From NCBI GenBank assembly GCA_937995755.1, contig CALKJD010000094.1, positions 1-64,000 of the forward strand: a stretch of 64,000 nucleotides of DNA, read 5' to 3'. This stretch comes from an uncultured Saprospiraceae bacterium. Lineage in GTDB: Bacteria > Bacteroidota > Bacteroidia > Chitinophagales > Saprospiraceae. A model generated the notes under the pieces. The model saw only the letters and a list, made by a program, of their open reading frames with translations. It did no database searches and was not told the origin of the DNA. The position numbers and the translations under genes are program-made. This document shows, in pieces, positions 55,205-63,877 of the stretch (the first letter of the stretch is position 1; the number at the start of each line of letters is the position of its first letter).

Positions 55205-55515
55205 GGTTTTGTGTTTTGTTGTGTTATGATTGATAGGTAAGGAAACACTAGAGTTATCTAAGTGATGCCATACACATTAGTGTATAGATAAAATAGATGA
55301 CAGAAGTATTTACGTGCTAATATTGGATTTTCATTCTAATATAGATTCCAAATGCAATGCGAATATATGTATAATTATAATAATGGAAATTCCTTACCAA
55401 GGGTAGGGGAGTTACTATAACTTAAGAAGAAAATCTAGATAGATAGAAAAGTGATTTCGTTGCTCTTCACAAAGTAGCACGAAAAGTGATAGAAGTATTT
55501 GGAGTCAGAAACTGT
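55205..55515. other. Intergenic region between the DNRLRE lipoprotein and kdsC genes
   Basis: 311 bases, AT-rich. I see no terminator, promoter box or credible small gene. Confidence 0.35.
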
Positions 55516-56013
55516 CTAATTCGGCCATTTACCTTGACAACGTAACACTCGCTCAATGACTTCACGAACAGCACCATGACCGCCTCGCTCTGAACTAATA
55601 TAAGTAGACATAGCCAATACGTCTCGGCTTGCATCGTAAGGACAACAAGATAATCCCACTTGCTTGAGCAAAGGAATGTCAGGAAGGTCATCTCCCATAT
55701 ATAATATATCTTCTTTCTTAAGACTGTATTTGGCAACAAGCTCATCAAATGCTGCTTGTTTCGTCTCCAGCTTTTCGTATATATCTGTGATTCCTAGTCC
55801 TTGTAATCGGCTCTTTACTCCTTGGCTTCCACCTTTGGTGATAATGGCTACATGAAATCCAGCATCCAATGCAAACTTGATCGCTTGACCATCCCTCGTA
55901 GACATGCTACGTAATAATTGACCATCTTCAGTAATAAGTATTTGGCTATTAGTCAATACACCATCTACATCAAATATGAATGTGGTGATTTGATCAAATA
56001 ATCTGTAATCCAT
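55516..56013 (-). CDS. KdsC-type HAD phosphatase (3-deoxy-D-manno-octulosonate 8-phosphate phosphatase)
   Basis: HAD-superfamily phosphatase of 165 residues without a cap domain. Motif I is FDVDGVLT (about residues 14-21), motif II lies in AIITKGGS, and motif III/IV in ILYMGDDLPDIPLLKQVGLSCCPYDA. Length and GGHGAVREVIERVL are typical of KdsC tetramers, which dephosphorylate KDO-8-phosphate for lipopolysaccharide core synthesis. It has the same strand as ubiA and maf but is now separated by the DNRLRE gene. Confidence 0.9.
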   Translation of the reverse strand: MDYRLFDQITTFIFDVDGVLTNSQILITEDGQLLRSMSTRDGQAIKFALDAGFHVAIITKGGSQGVKSRLQGLGITDIYEKLETKQAAFDELVAKYSLKKEDILYMGDDLPDIPLLKQVGLSCCPYDASRDVLAMSTYISSERGGHGAVREVIERVLRCQGKWPN

Positions 56014-56167
56014 AACAGTTAAATTTTATAAGAAGGAGATTATACATTACAAATCGAATCGCGATAATAAAAATGATGTCGATAACCAAGATTTAGACCC
56101 TATCGCTTTCGAATTTGATTGTACCACTAATTTAAGAATTGTCGTGATCGAAGCGCGATATTCCAAT

Positions 56168-56413
56168 TTACTGATTGTCTCTCCATTCGTATACCCATTT
56201 AGCTTGTATTTGTTCTAAATGATTTTCGTTACACTCTTCTTTGGTGCCAGTGAAGTTGGGTAGACTCATTACCCATTCTAGTAATTCTGTAAATCGGATT
56301 CTATATATCTTACCTTCAACGAAGTCATCGCCAAATTTGTCGTATAATCCAATTGCTATATCCTCGTGATCTGCCCAAGTAATTGGTAAATCTGTTAACT
56401 CTTCAAAACCCAT
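56168..56413 (-). CDS. iscX: Fe-S assembly protein IscX (YfhJ)
   Basis: Small acidic protein of 81 residues. PITWADHEDIAIGLYDKFGDDF and IRFTELLEWVMSLPNFTGT are nearly complete IscX signatures, and the C-terminal LEQIQAKWVYEW fits. IscX modulates IscS/frataxin in iron-sulfur cluster assembly. It follows the ferredoxin gene by about 50 bases on the same strand, as in the isc operon of other bacteria, although no other isc gene is here. Confidence 0.92.
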   Translation of the reverse strand: MGFEELTDLPITWADHEDIAIGLYDKFGDDFVEGKIYRIRFTELLEWVMSLPNFTGTKEECNENHLEQIQAKWVYEWRDNQ

Positions 56414-56463
56414 TGTATATTGTCTTATGATAATGTTTGTAATAATATGATACTAACTATCCG

Positions 56464-56805
56464 CTAGTGCTCGTGACCTATAATGCCACTTTGATCAGGA
56501 ATGATCACTTCAAATTCAGCATCATCGTCTAATATGACACATTGACAACCTAATCTAGATTCGATCCTTGGGTCAATGGCTCTATCGATGAAGTCTTCCT
56601 CTCTATCCGAAATCTCTTGCAAATGTTCGTTGCCTTGCTCAACATATATGTGACAAGTGCTACAAGCACAAACTTCCCCACAATTATGATTGAGGTGGAT
56701 GTCGTGATCCTCTGTCACTTCCAATATGGAAAGACCTTTCGCTTCCTGTTCTACTACTTTTGTTTCGAGCTTTTCGTCCTCGAATCTGAATGTGAATTTT
56801 GCCAT
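56464..56805 (-). CDS. 2Fe-2S adrenodoxin-type ferredoxin
   Basis: Ferredoxin of 113 residues; the start at 56805 gives MAKFTFRFEDEKLETKVVEQ, while the frame open upstream only has a TTG. Cluster cysteines are in CGEVCACSTCHIYVE (C-x5-C-x2-C pattern) with the fourth in LGCQCVILDD, and the DHDIHLNHNC segment is typical of Isc-type ferredoxins that donate electrons to cluster assembly. Its position just ahead of iscX supports this role. Confidence 0.92.
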   Translation of the reverse strand: MAKFTFRFEDEKLETKVVEQEAKGLSILEVTEDHDIHLNHNCGEVCACSTCHIYVEQGNEHLQEISDREEDFIDRAIDPRIESRLGCQCVILDDDAEFEVIIPDQSGIIGHEH

Positions 56806-56999
56806 TAATAGCTTTGATTCAATGATAAATATTAAAGGCAACAAAATTAGCCTATTACACCTTCATAAAGTAATAATAAGGTCCATTAGTTCACAGATAA
56901 TCAAGATACTTACAACAGCTGTCCTACTACCGTCGTTATACCTCTCTTAGTTTAGGACCCAAATGATATATATCTTCAAATCAATAATGGGTTGAATTG

Positions 57000-57007
57000 T
57001 AACTTTG
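57000..57007 (+). promoter_or_regulatory. Candidate -7 box (TAACTTTG) for the tandem AAA gene
   Basis: An exact TAnnTTTG match about 75 bases upstream of the AAA protein start. No -33 element at the expected spacing. Confidence 0.35.
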
Positions 57008-57082
57008 TTTAAATAATTACTACCTTTTGATCAGTTAAGGAAAAAAGTAGAGGATTAGTATCACACCAATGTGAAGAAGACT

Positions 57083-59695
57083 ATGGAAGAAAGTATAAAG
57101 CCAGAGAAAAAATATAAATTCAAAGAATTGAAAGTCTACTCATCCACTGAGTGGCTAGCAGATAATAAGAAGAAGTATAGACAGGTGTTTGATCGCCAGA
57201 GTGTTAGCTATATCTATGCGGAGTTATCTTTCTATAATAAAGATTTTGACGAAGAAGTTTGGGAAGTAGATGTCAATTTTAAATGCTTTCAACTCAAGGG
57301 TAAGAAAAGAGAAATATGCTCACTTAAATTCAATAGGAAAGTAAGTAAGTATGATAATGTAGTATTCATAAGAGAAGGCTGGGGAAACAAGCGTGGAGGC
57401 GTTTTTTGGAAGAAGGGCACGTACCTATGGGAAGCCTATATAGAAGGAGAGAAAGTGGGGTTTAAGTATTTCTATGTTGAGGATAGCGGTAATTTGTTGC
57501 TCAATAAAGACACTCAGTACATGGAGCTGAGCAAATTCAGGCTATATGAAGGACAATATGATGATACGGCATTAGAAGAACGCAATTACCTTAAATCCTT
57601 CTCTGCGGAGGAATCGCGCTACGTCTATGCTGAAATCCAATTGCTTAATAAGTATTCTAAAAACTGGCATTGTGAGACTTTTGTGAAGTTTTATAATGAA
57701 GCTCGTGAACTCAAAGGTCAAATCGCAAGATTGCAAGAAGTTAAAATAGAGGATGAGATCATTCATATCAATGCAGGCTGGGGATCTAATGTGAAAGGTT
57801 CTTGGCGTCCGGGTAACTATACGGTGGAACTGATATTTATGGATAAGTTAGTAGGTGTTTATCCATTTACCGTTGGAGAAGACTTTGAAGAGGGCGTTTC
57901 AGCAATACATACACCAAATTCGGATCAACCCATCGTATTGGGTGATGATCAATTAAGTGATGAGACATTCGAAGAGGTCTTAGCCAAACTCGATAATTTG
58001 ATTGGTCTCACCGAAATCAAGAGTAAAGTGAGAGATCATGCGAGTTATATTAACTTCATGAAGCTTAGAAAAGATAAAGGTTTTGAAGAGAAGGATAGTA
58101 TCAATATACATTCTGTATTTACTGGAAATCCTGGTACTGGTAAGACGACTGTAGCTCAGATGATGGGTAAGCTGTATAAGAAAATGGGGCTATTATCTAA
58201 AGGACATGTAGTAGAGGCAGATAGAGTAGATCTTGTGGGTGAGTATATTGGACAGACCGCACCAAAGGTAAAAGCTGTAATAGAGAAGGCTAGAGGTGGA
58301 GTGCTATTTATAGACGAAGCATATTCATTAGCGAGGGCCAACGATGATAGTAAGGATTTTGGAAGAGAAGTGGTCGAAATATTGGTCAAAGAAATGAGCA
58401 ATGGCCCAGGAGATATGGCAGTAATAGTAGCTGGATATCCTAAAGAGATGAAGTATTTTATTGATTCTAATCCTGGATTAAGATCACGGTTTAAGCATTT
58501 TTTCAAATTCAAAGATTACACTCCAAAGGAATTGATAGAAATCGCTTTGGTAGCCGCAAAAGCTAAAGAAGTAGAGTTAGACAGTAAGTCTTATCACTTA
58601 CTTGATGAAATAATAATTGATGCTTATAGAAATCGTGATCGTAGTTTTGGTAATGCAAGGTTCGTTTATGACCTTGTAGATCAAGCTAAAATTAATATGG
58701 GATTACGCCTTATGGCAAGAGCCAATCCTGAAAAACTATCGGTGAAGGAGCTTTCTCTCATTAAGCACAAAGACGTGTCACAGATTCAAATTAAGGATCA
58801 TAAAGTGTTACCTAATCTACCTGTAGATGAGAAGTTATTGATTTTGGCATTAGCAGAGTTAGATAGTTTAATCGGTATCGATAACATTAAGTTACAGATC
58901 AAAGAATTGGTAGGTATTGTTAGATATTACAAGGAAACAGGAAAGAATGTAATTGCAAATTTCTCTTTACACTCTGTTTTCGTTGGTAATCCTGGCACTG
59001 GTAAGACTACAGTGGCTCGAATCTTAACCAAGATATATAAAGCGCTCGGAATATTGGAGCGTGGACATATGGTAGAGACCGATCGTCAAGGGTTGGTCGC
59101 TGGATTTGTAGGTCAGACAGCAATCAAGACTGCCGAACGTATAGATGAAGCTATGGGAGGAGTACTCTTTATAGACGAGGCTTATGCGCTCACGAGTATG
59201 GGTGGAATGCAAGGAGATTATGGCAATGAAGCTATACAGACGATGCTCAAGCGGATGGAAGATCATCGAGGAGAGTTTTTCATATTCGTAGCTGGATACC
59301 CTGATAATATGGATAAGTTCTTGAAGGCAAATCCTGGTCTTAATAGTAGATTTGATAAGATCTTGAAGTTCGAAGATTATAATGCGGCACAGTTAGCTGA
59401 TATCAGTACCAAAATGTTTGAAGATGATGGGTATAACATCACTGCCAAAGCCAAAGATTATCTTAGAGAGTATTTCGATAAGTTAGTGTTGTATAAAGAT
59501 AAGTACTTCGGTAATGCAAGGACGGTCCGTAAAATCGTATTGGAAGTAATCAAGAATCAGAATCTAAGAATATCTCAGATAGAGGTGTCAGAGCGTAAAC
59601 GTGGCTCTGTAAATAAGATCTCATTTGAAGATGTGACTACAGTTGAAGTAATGATGACCGAGCAGACTTGGGAGAAGAAGGGAATAAGTTTTTAA
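57083..59695 (+). CDS. Tandem CbbX/SpoVK-type AAA+ ATPase with duplicated N-terminal domain
   Basis: Cytosolic protein of about 870 residues (ATG 57083; a GTG four codons earlier is possible). Residues about 10-270 contain two copies of an unnamed beta-rich module of 120 residues, each ending in GWG-x-N...G-x-W...PGNYTVELIF/KGTYLWEAYI-type strands and an acidic YVED/VGED. Then come two full AAA+ domains of the CbbX class: Walker A GNPGTGKTTVAQM (near 347) and GNPGTGKTTVARI (near 634), Walker B GGVLFIDEAYSLA and GGVLFIDEAYALT, and Arg fingers in NPGLRSRF and NPGLNSRF. CbbX remodels Rubisco and EccA serves type VII secretion, but neither system is nearby. Role unknown; it stands alone. Confidence 0.9.
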   Translation: MEESIKPEKKYKFKELKVYSSTEWLADNKKKYRQVFDRQSVSYIYAELSFYNKDFDEEVWEVDVNFKCFQLKGKKREICSLKFNRKVSKYDNVVFIREGWGNKRGGVFWKKGTYLWEAYIEGEKVGFKYFYVEDSGNLLLNKDTQYMELSKFRLYEGQYDDTALEERNYLKSFSAEESRYVYAEIQLLNKYSKNWHCETFVKFYNEARELKGQIARLQEVKIEDEIIHINAGWGSNVKGSWRPGNYTVELIFMDKLVGVYPFTVGEDFEEGVSAIHTPNSDQPIVLGDDQLSDETFEEVLAKLDNLIGLTEIKSKVRDHASYINFMKLRKDKGFEEKDSINIHSVFTGNPGTGKTTVAQMMGKLYKKMGLLSKGHVVEADRVDLVGEYIGQTAPKVKAVIEKARGGVLFIDEAYSLARANDDSKDFGREVVEILVKEMSNGPGDMAVIVAGYPKEMKYFIDSNPGLRSRFKHFFKFKDYTPKELIEIALVAAKAKEVELDSKSYHLLDEIIIDAYRNRDRSFGNARFVYDLVDQAKINMGLRLMARANPEKLSVKELSLIKHKDVSQIQIKDHKVLPNLPVDEKLLILALAELDSLIGIDNIKLQIKELVGIVRYYKETGKNVIANFSLHSVFVGNPGTGKTTVARILTKIYKALGILERGHMVETDRQGLVAGFVGQTAIKTAERIDEAMGGVLFIDEAYALTSMGGMQGDYGNEAIQTMLKRMEDHRGEFFIFVAGYPDNMDKFLKANPGLNSRFDKILKFEDYNAAQLADISTKMFEDDGYNITAKAKDYLREYFDKLVLYKDKYFGNARTVRKIVLEVIKNQNLRISQIEVSERKRGSVNKISFEDVTTVEVMMTEQTWEKKGISF

Positions 59696-59784
59696 TGAGA
59701 GTTTTGGGTAAATGGTCGTAGAGGACGCTATGCTTTTAGATAAGAGTTAGGCGATATTACAAGATAGAGATTTAGTTGAATAAA

Positions 59785-59820
59785 AAATGAGAGACCAAAG
59801 TGATATGGTCTCTCATTTAT
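59785..59820. terminator. Bidirectional terminator between the AAA and barrel protein genes
   Basis: A perfect 13-bp stem (AAATGAGAGACCA with TGGTCTCTCATTT) and 8-nt loop with a strong T-run on the minus strand and a weaker one on the plus strand. Confidence 0.88.
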
Positions 59821-59891
59821 ATTATATCTAGTTGATAATTCTAAAGAGATACTGAGTATGTAGTATTTCTAAGCTTCAGTTATCATACTCA

Positions 59892-60617
59892 TTAAAACAT
59901 GATAAACTTTGGTCTACCACCACACTGAGCAACTGCGAACGCACCGACTCCCCAGTTAAGTTCGAATACTATACCCGCGAAAATAGGGTTAGTTGATTTA
60001 AGCCCATCTGTATATACCGTTGGATTATACACTGGCGCATTTGCTTCCGCTCCTGAGTCAGATACAGCATCGGTAAATCCATATTCAAATCTTAGTCCTA
60101 GGATTCCAGAGAAAGCTCCATCAGTACCCATTACGTTTGCTCCAAAGCCTACTACGCCTGATATGAAGTTGCTGTTATAGTCAGCTTTTACATCTCTTGT
60201 GGCACCTAATTCATCTGTATATTCAACAGAGTTGACGAAAGAGAATTTTGGTCCTATTTCGAAGTACCCAAGATTCTTTGCGTTTCTATATAGTAGGTAT
60301 AAGTCTAACGATTTGTAATCTACTTTAGGGTTACCATTTTCACTATCCATTACATTGTCAAACTCCTGAGTAGCTGTACTTGTCATGATATCTATAGCGA
60401 GACCATTATACCCAAAGTTGATACCTATCTTTCCACCTAGTCCGTAACCCTTGCTGATGATATAATCAACATCTTCTGAATCCGCTATTGCAGAGTTGAA
60501 TAGTCCAGTGGCTCCATATTGAGCTTTTAGTCCTACATCAAACCATACGAGTTGCTTCTGAGCAATCGCAGCTACACTTATCATCATAGCCACTGTAGCG
60601 ATTAATATCTTTTGCAT
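59892..60617 (-). CDS. Outer-membrane beta-barrel protein
   Basis: Protein of 241 residues with signal peptide MQKILIATVAMMISVAAIAQ and alternating strands with Gly/aromatic content (GLGGKIGINFGYNGLAIDIM, LGLRFEYGFTDAV). The pattern fits a small porin-family barrel of 8-10 strands. A single Cys occurs near the C-terminus (AVAQCGGRPKFIMF). No function is assignable. It is convergent with the AAA gene through a shared terminator. Confidence 0.78.
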   Translation of the reverse strand: MQKILIATVAMMISVAAIAQKQLVWFDVGLKAQYGATGLFNSAIADSEDVDYIISKGYGLGGKIGINFGYNGLAIDIMTSTATQEFDNVMDSENGNPKVDYKSLDLYLLYRNAKNLGYFEIGPKFSFVNSVEYTDELGATRDVKADYNSNFISGVVGFGANVMGTDGAFSGILGLRFEYGFTDAVSDSGAEANAPVYNPTVYTDGLKSTNPIFAGIVFELNWGVGAFAVAQCGGRPKFIMF

Positions 60618-60741
60618 AATTGTTAGTATTGTTTTATTGAGTTAATAGTTTTTTAAGCCTCTTATTATGTGTAAGATCACATTAATTGATCTTTTGCTGT
60701 TGCAAGTTAAAAAAGATGATTGAAAAATCTAATAGTATTCT

Positions 60742-61125
60742 CTATTGAGCACTCCATGTATTATATCCACCTTCTAGATTAGTACATCGTTTAAATCCCT
60801 TTTCCTTCATGATAGCAATGGACTTAACACTTCTGTTGCCAGATCTACAGTATATTACATAATGTGTTTCTTTGTCAAGTTCATCTACTTTTGTCTGAAA
60901 GTCGTCTCCAGAGTAATCTATTTCTATTGCTCCAGATATTTTACCCTCAGCAATTTCTTTTGGTGTACGCACATCTATCAGTACTAATTCTTTTTTATTT
61001 GCCAAGAGATTTACCAGTTGGCCGTTATTAATCTCCATAGGGATGGTTTTATCCACGTTAGGCGTAAGTCTAGGTTTGCACGAGGTTACCAATATGAGTG
61101 TTGCTATTAATGCTATAAATTTCAT
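60742..61125 (-). CDS. Rhodanese-domain lipoprotein
   Basis: Lipoprotein of 127 residues (signal MKFIALIATLILVTSCKPR) with one rhodanese domain: VLIDVRTPKEIAEGKISGAIEID (in parts), the active-site loop CRSGNRS with the persulfide-carrying Cys, and the C-terminal NLEGGYNTWSAQ. It is probably a periplasmic sulfurtransferase or redox-related protein. Its substrate is unknown. Stand-alone gene. Confidence 0.9.
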   Translation of the reverse strand: MKFIALIATLILVTSCKPRLTPNVDKTIPMEINNGQLVNLLANKKELVLIDVRTPKEIAEGKISGAIEIDYSGDDFQTKVDELDKETHYVIYCRSGNRSVKSIAIMKEKGFKRCTNLEGGYNTWSAQ

Positions 61126-61577
61126 AAGTGACTGATTAAATTGAATGTAAATATAATGATATATCTATATATGAGATCTCCTACATATTTCCTTAGTAGG
61201 AAGGATTGCGATTTATCAATCTTGTTTTTTTTTATTGCCTTACTGAGTCACTACTTTATGTCAAAGATTAAGTAAGAAAATTAATGAAAAAATATTGATT
61301 TTGATTTCGTCAAGTTCAGATGATCAATTATATTAAAGTGATGAAAAAACTTTTTGAATAATGACGAAGAAAATTCCCCTTGTTCTTCTTTTAATTGCGC
61401 TCCTAATATTAGCAAGCGAAACAATATAGTAGAAGAATACTATTAGATTTTATCAAGTATTAGTTAACTCATGCCATTTATTGCTTATCACAATAACATG
61501 GCATTTTTTATGGTACAAATGCTGCCTTCCGCTACTAGACTATTGGCTTTCGAAAGTACTTATGGTTGAGAGCACCT
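61126..61577. other. Intergenic region with an orphan plus-strand terminator
   Basis: 452 bases without an assigned gene. A plus-strand terminator hairpin lies at 61471-61509 although the genes on both sides read on the minus strand, hinting at a small RNA or very short gene in about 61330-61470. The possible short reading frame from ATG 61360 is not firm enough to annotate. Confidence 0.35.
61471..61509 (+). terminator. Orphan terminator hairpin
   Basis: ATGCCAT and ATGGCAT form a 7-bp stem around a 20-nt loop, directly followed by a run of T on the plus strand only. No upstream plus-strand gene is known. Confidence 0.5.
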
Positions 61578-61832
61578 TTACTTATACTTTATTTTTAGTG
61601 AGAGTATGATTCCAGAAAGAAATAATGTGATCCCATTGGCAATCATAAGAGGGTAATTGGATATGACTATGCCATAGATAAACCAACAGCTCACTCCAAC
61701 AAAGAAAAGTAGATACATTGAAAGCGAAAGCCCTGATGTATCCTTGGTTTTAATAGTTTTTACTGTTTGTGGCAAAAAAGATATTGTTGTGCAAAATGCA
61801 GCAAAGTAACCAAGAACTTCTATCCAGTCCAT
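61578..61832 (-). CDS. SemiSWEET family sugar transporter
   Basis: Membrane protein of 84 residues with three transmembrane helices, the half-size bacterial form of SWEET transporters that dimerises to move sugars by facilitated diffusion. SFLPQTVKTIKTKDTSGLSL contains the diagnostic PQ motif near residue 20, and SCWFIYGIVISNYPLMIANGI (in parts) supplies the conserved Trp/Asn binding-site region. It lies 12 bases after dnaG on the same strand. Confidence 0.93.
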   Translation of the reverse strand: MDWIEVLGYFAAFCTTISFLPQTVKTIKTKDTSGLSLSMYLLFFVGVSCWFIYGIVISNYPLMIANGITLFLSGIILSLKIKYK

Positions 61833-61844
61833 CTTTTTTATTTT

Positions 61845-63854
61845 TTAAAATATTACGGCATTGAGTTCTTTGGCAATAGCACTTCTTTCAATCTTTAGCT
61901 TTTGGAGTACTTTCATGGTAAGCATGAAGTCTTCAGAGGAATTCTGATCTACAGAAAATTCATTAATTCTCTTCTCTACAAGGTCTATCAGTTTTTTAAT
62001 CTTTACTAATCGAAATCTAAGAATAGCTTGATCAGTATCTAATACCTGATTCTCTTCTGGCTTTTTCTGCGTTTGTAGAAATACTCCTTTTTGCTCCCAA
62101 TCTGCATAAGTATAAGGGTCGGCCATTAGCTCTACTGTGATACTACTCATGTCAGCATCTTGTGTGTTGGCGTAAAGCTCTGCAGTCACAGGGTCTCCAC
62201 GATCTATTGCACTGATTGCCATTTCTAGCATCGTCTTGTACAATGGATTATCGATCTTGTCTATATCTGCTCTTACATTGGCAACTATATGTTGGCCTAC
62301 TGAGGTATTGTTCTCCTCATCATAGGGCAGGGCTCCATGATTTACTAATATGCGTATTATATCCCTTTCTTGATATTCATCATCTAGTACCGGCGCAGCA
62401 CTAGGCTGTGAAAATCCTCCAGGTGGTGGCGGCTCACCATCATCCATTGGAAAGAATTCTTCTTCTTCACCTGACCCTGGAATTGCTAATGTTGGTTTAG
62501 GATGATTGTTACTATTGTTACGACTATTTTTTCTTTTGTTATCTATATCCTTTTTCTTCAGATCTTTCTTAATGATCTTAGCTGTCTCAGAGAGCAATAT
62601 AGCTTCATCTACATTTAGCACTCGACTAGTTTCTTGTAGATATACAGCACGCTTAAGTTGGTCAGGGATCTTAGCAATACTGCCAACGATATCCTTCATA
62701 ACTATGGTCTTCTTGATAGGATCGTTTCCTGCATCAGCCATCAAGAGTTCTATCTTGAAGAATAGAAAATCTTTCTCGTTGTCGGCCAAATATTTTCTAA
62801 AGCCGTCGGTACCTTTGGCCTTCATGAAACTATCTGGATCTTCGCCAGTAGGAAGCATTACAATCTTAACATTCATGTCATGCTCGAGCACTAAATCTAC
62901 TCCTCTCAATGCCGCCTTTATTCCTGCAGGATCACCATCGTAGATGATTTTCATATTAGAGGTATAGCGACTTACCAAGTGTATCTGGCCAGATGTCAGA
63001 GATGTACCAGATGATGCAACTACGTTTTCTACATGGTTTTGATGAAGTGTGATTACATCCGTGTAACCTTCCACCATGATACACTCATCCGCCTTACGAA
63101 TAGCTTGTTTCGCAAAATATAATCCATATAAAGACTTCGATTTATTATATATCTCCGACTCTGGAGAGTTCATATATTTTGGAATCTTCTTGTCGCTAGA
63201 TAGTGTACGACCTCCAAACGCGATTACTTTACCACTAAGATTATGGATGGCAAACATAACACGACTACGGAAGAAGTCAATATCGCTTTTCGAAGTCAAT
63301 CCGAGCGTTTTTAAGTGCTCTTTTTTGTAATATTTGGCTATTGCGGCCCTCGTAAAATCATCTCTATCAGCATTAGTATAGCCTAGATTCCATTTCTTTA
63401 TTGTAGACTCTAAGAAACCTCTGTTCTTAAAATAACTAAGGCCTACAGATTTTCCTTCATCAGTGTTGAATAATTGATTGGCGAAATAATCTTTAGCGTA
63501 ATCATTGACAATATATAATGAGTCAGCTACTTGTCTCGCAGCCATTTCTTCTGCAGATACTTCTTTTTCTTGTATCTCTATATTATACTTTTTTGCTAAA
63601 TATCTAAGCGCTTCTGGAAAACTCATATTTTCATGAGTCATCACAAAATTCACAGGAAATCCACCTTCGCCGCATCCAAAGCATTTGTAAATATTTTTAC
63701 TTGGAGACACAGTGAAAGAAGGCGTTTTTTCGTCATGAAAAGGACACCTACCGATCATATTAACACCACGACGCTTAAGGTTGACGAAGTCTTCAACTAC
63801 CTCTTCGACACGTGCTGCTTCTAGGATTTGATCTACTGTTGCTTTATCTATCAA
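61845..63854 (-). CDS. dnaG: DNA primase
   Basis: Synthesises RNA primers for replication. The protein has 669 residues: N-terminal CHC2 zinc-binding domain with CPFHDEKTPSF and CFGCGEGG (about residues 38-65), the RNA polymerase core with LGYTNADRDDF and VIAFGGRTL, the TOPRIM motif ECIMVEGYTDVI and the metal-binding YDGDPAGIKAA, and a C-terminal helicase-interaction region. A Pro/Gly/Asn-rich linker (about residues 435-485) joins the last two parts. It lies between the dapB end (23 bases upstream) and the SemiSWEET gene. Confidence 0.97.
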   Translation of the reverse strand: MIDKATVDQILEAARVEEVVEDFVNLKRRGVNMIGRCPFHDEKTPSFTVSPSKNIYKCFGCGEGGFPVNFVMTHENMSFPEALRYLAKKYNIEIQEKEVSAEEMAARQVADSLYIVNDYAKDYFANQLFNTDEGKSVGLSYFKNRGFLESTIKKWNLGYTNADRDDFTRAAIAKYYKKEHLKTLGLTSKSDIDFFRSRVMFAIHNLSGKVIAFGGRTLSSDKKIPKYMNSPESEIYNKSKSLYGLYFAKQAIRKADECIMVEGYTDVITLHQNHVENVVASSGTSLTSGQIHLVSRYTSNMKIIYDGDPAGIKAALRGVDLVLEHDMNVKIVMLPTGEDPDSFMKAKGTDGFRKYLADNEKDFLFFKIELLMADAGNDPIKKTIVMKDIVGSIAKIPDQLKRAVYLQETSRVLNVDEAILLSETAKIIKKDLKKKDIDNKRKNSRNNSNNHPKPTLAIPGSGEEEEFFPMDDGEPPPPGGFSQPSAAPVLDDEYQERDIIRILVNHGALPYDEENNTSVGQHIVANVRADIDKIDNPLYKTMLEMAISAIDRGDPVTAELYANTQDADMSSITVELMADPYTYADWEQKGVFLQTQKKPEENQVLDTDQAILRFRLVKIKKLIDLVEKRINEFSVDQNSSEDFMLTMKVLQKLKIERSAIAKELNAVIF

Positions 63855-63877
63855 TGGATATAAACTGTCTAGTTAAT

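Noticed and set aside
55467-55748. Reading frame of 93 codons opposite in frame to kdsC
   Set aside because: It lies on the same strand as kdsC in another frame and shows no conserved motif; a shadow of the real gene.
61360-61430. Short possible signal-peptide-like frame beginning MTKKIPL
   Set aside because: Whether the following residues are hydrophobic depends on a single T in a T-rich stretch; the frame cannot be supported as a gene.
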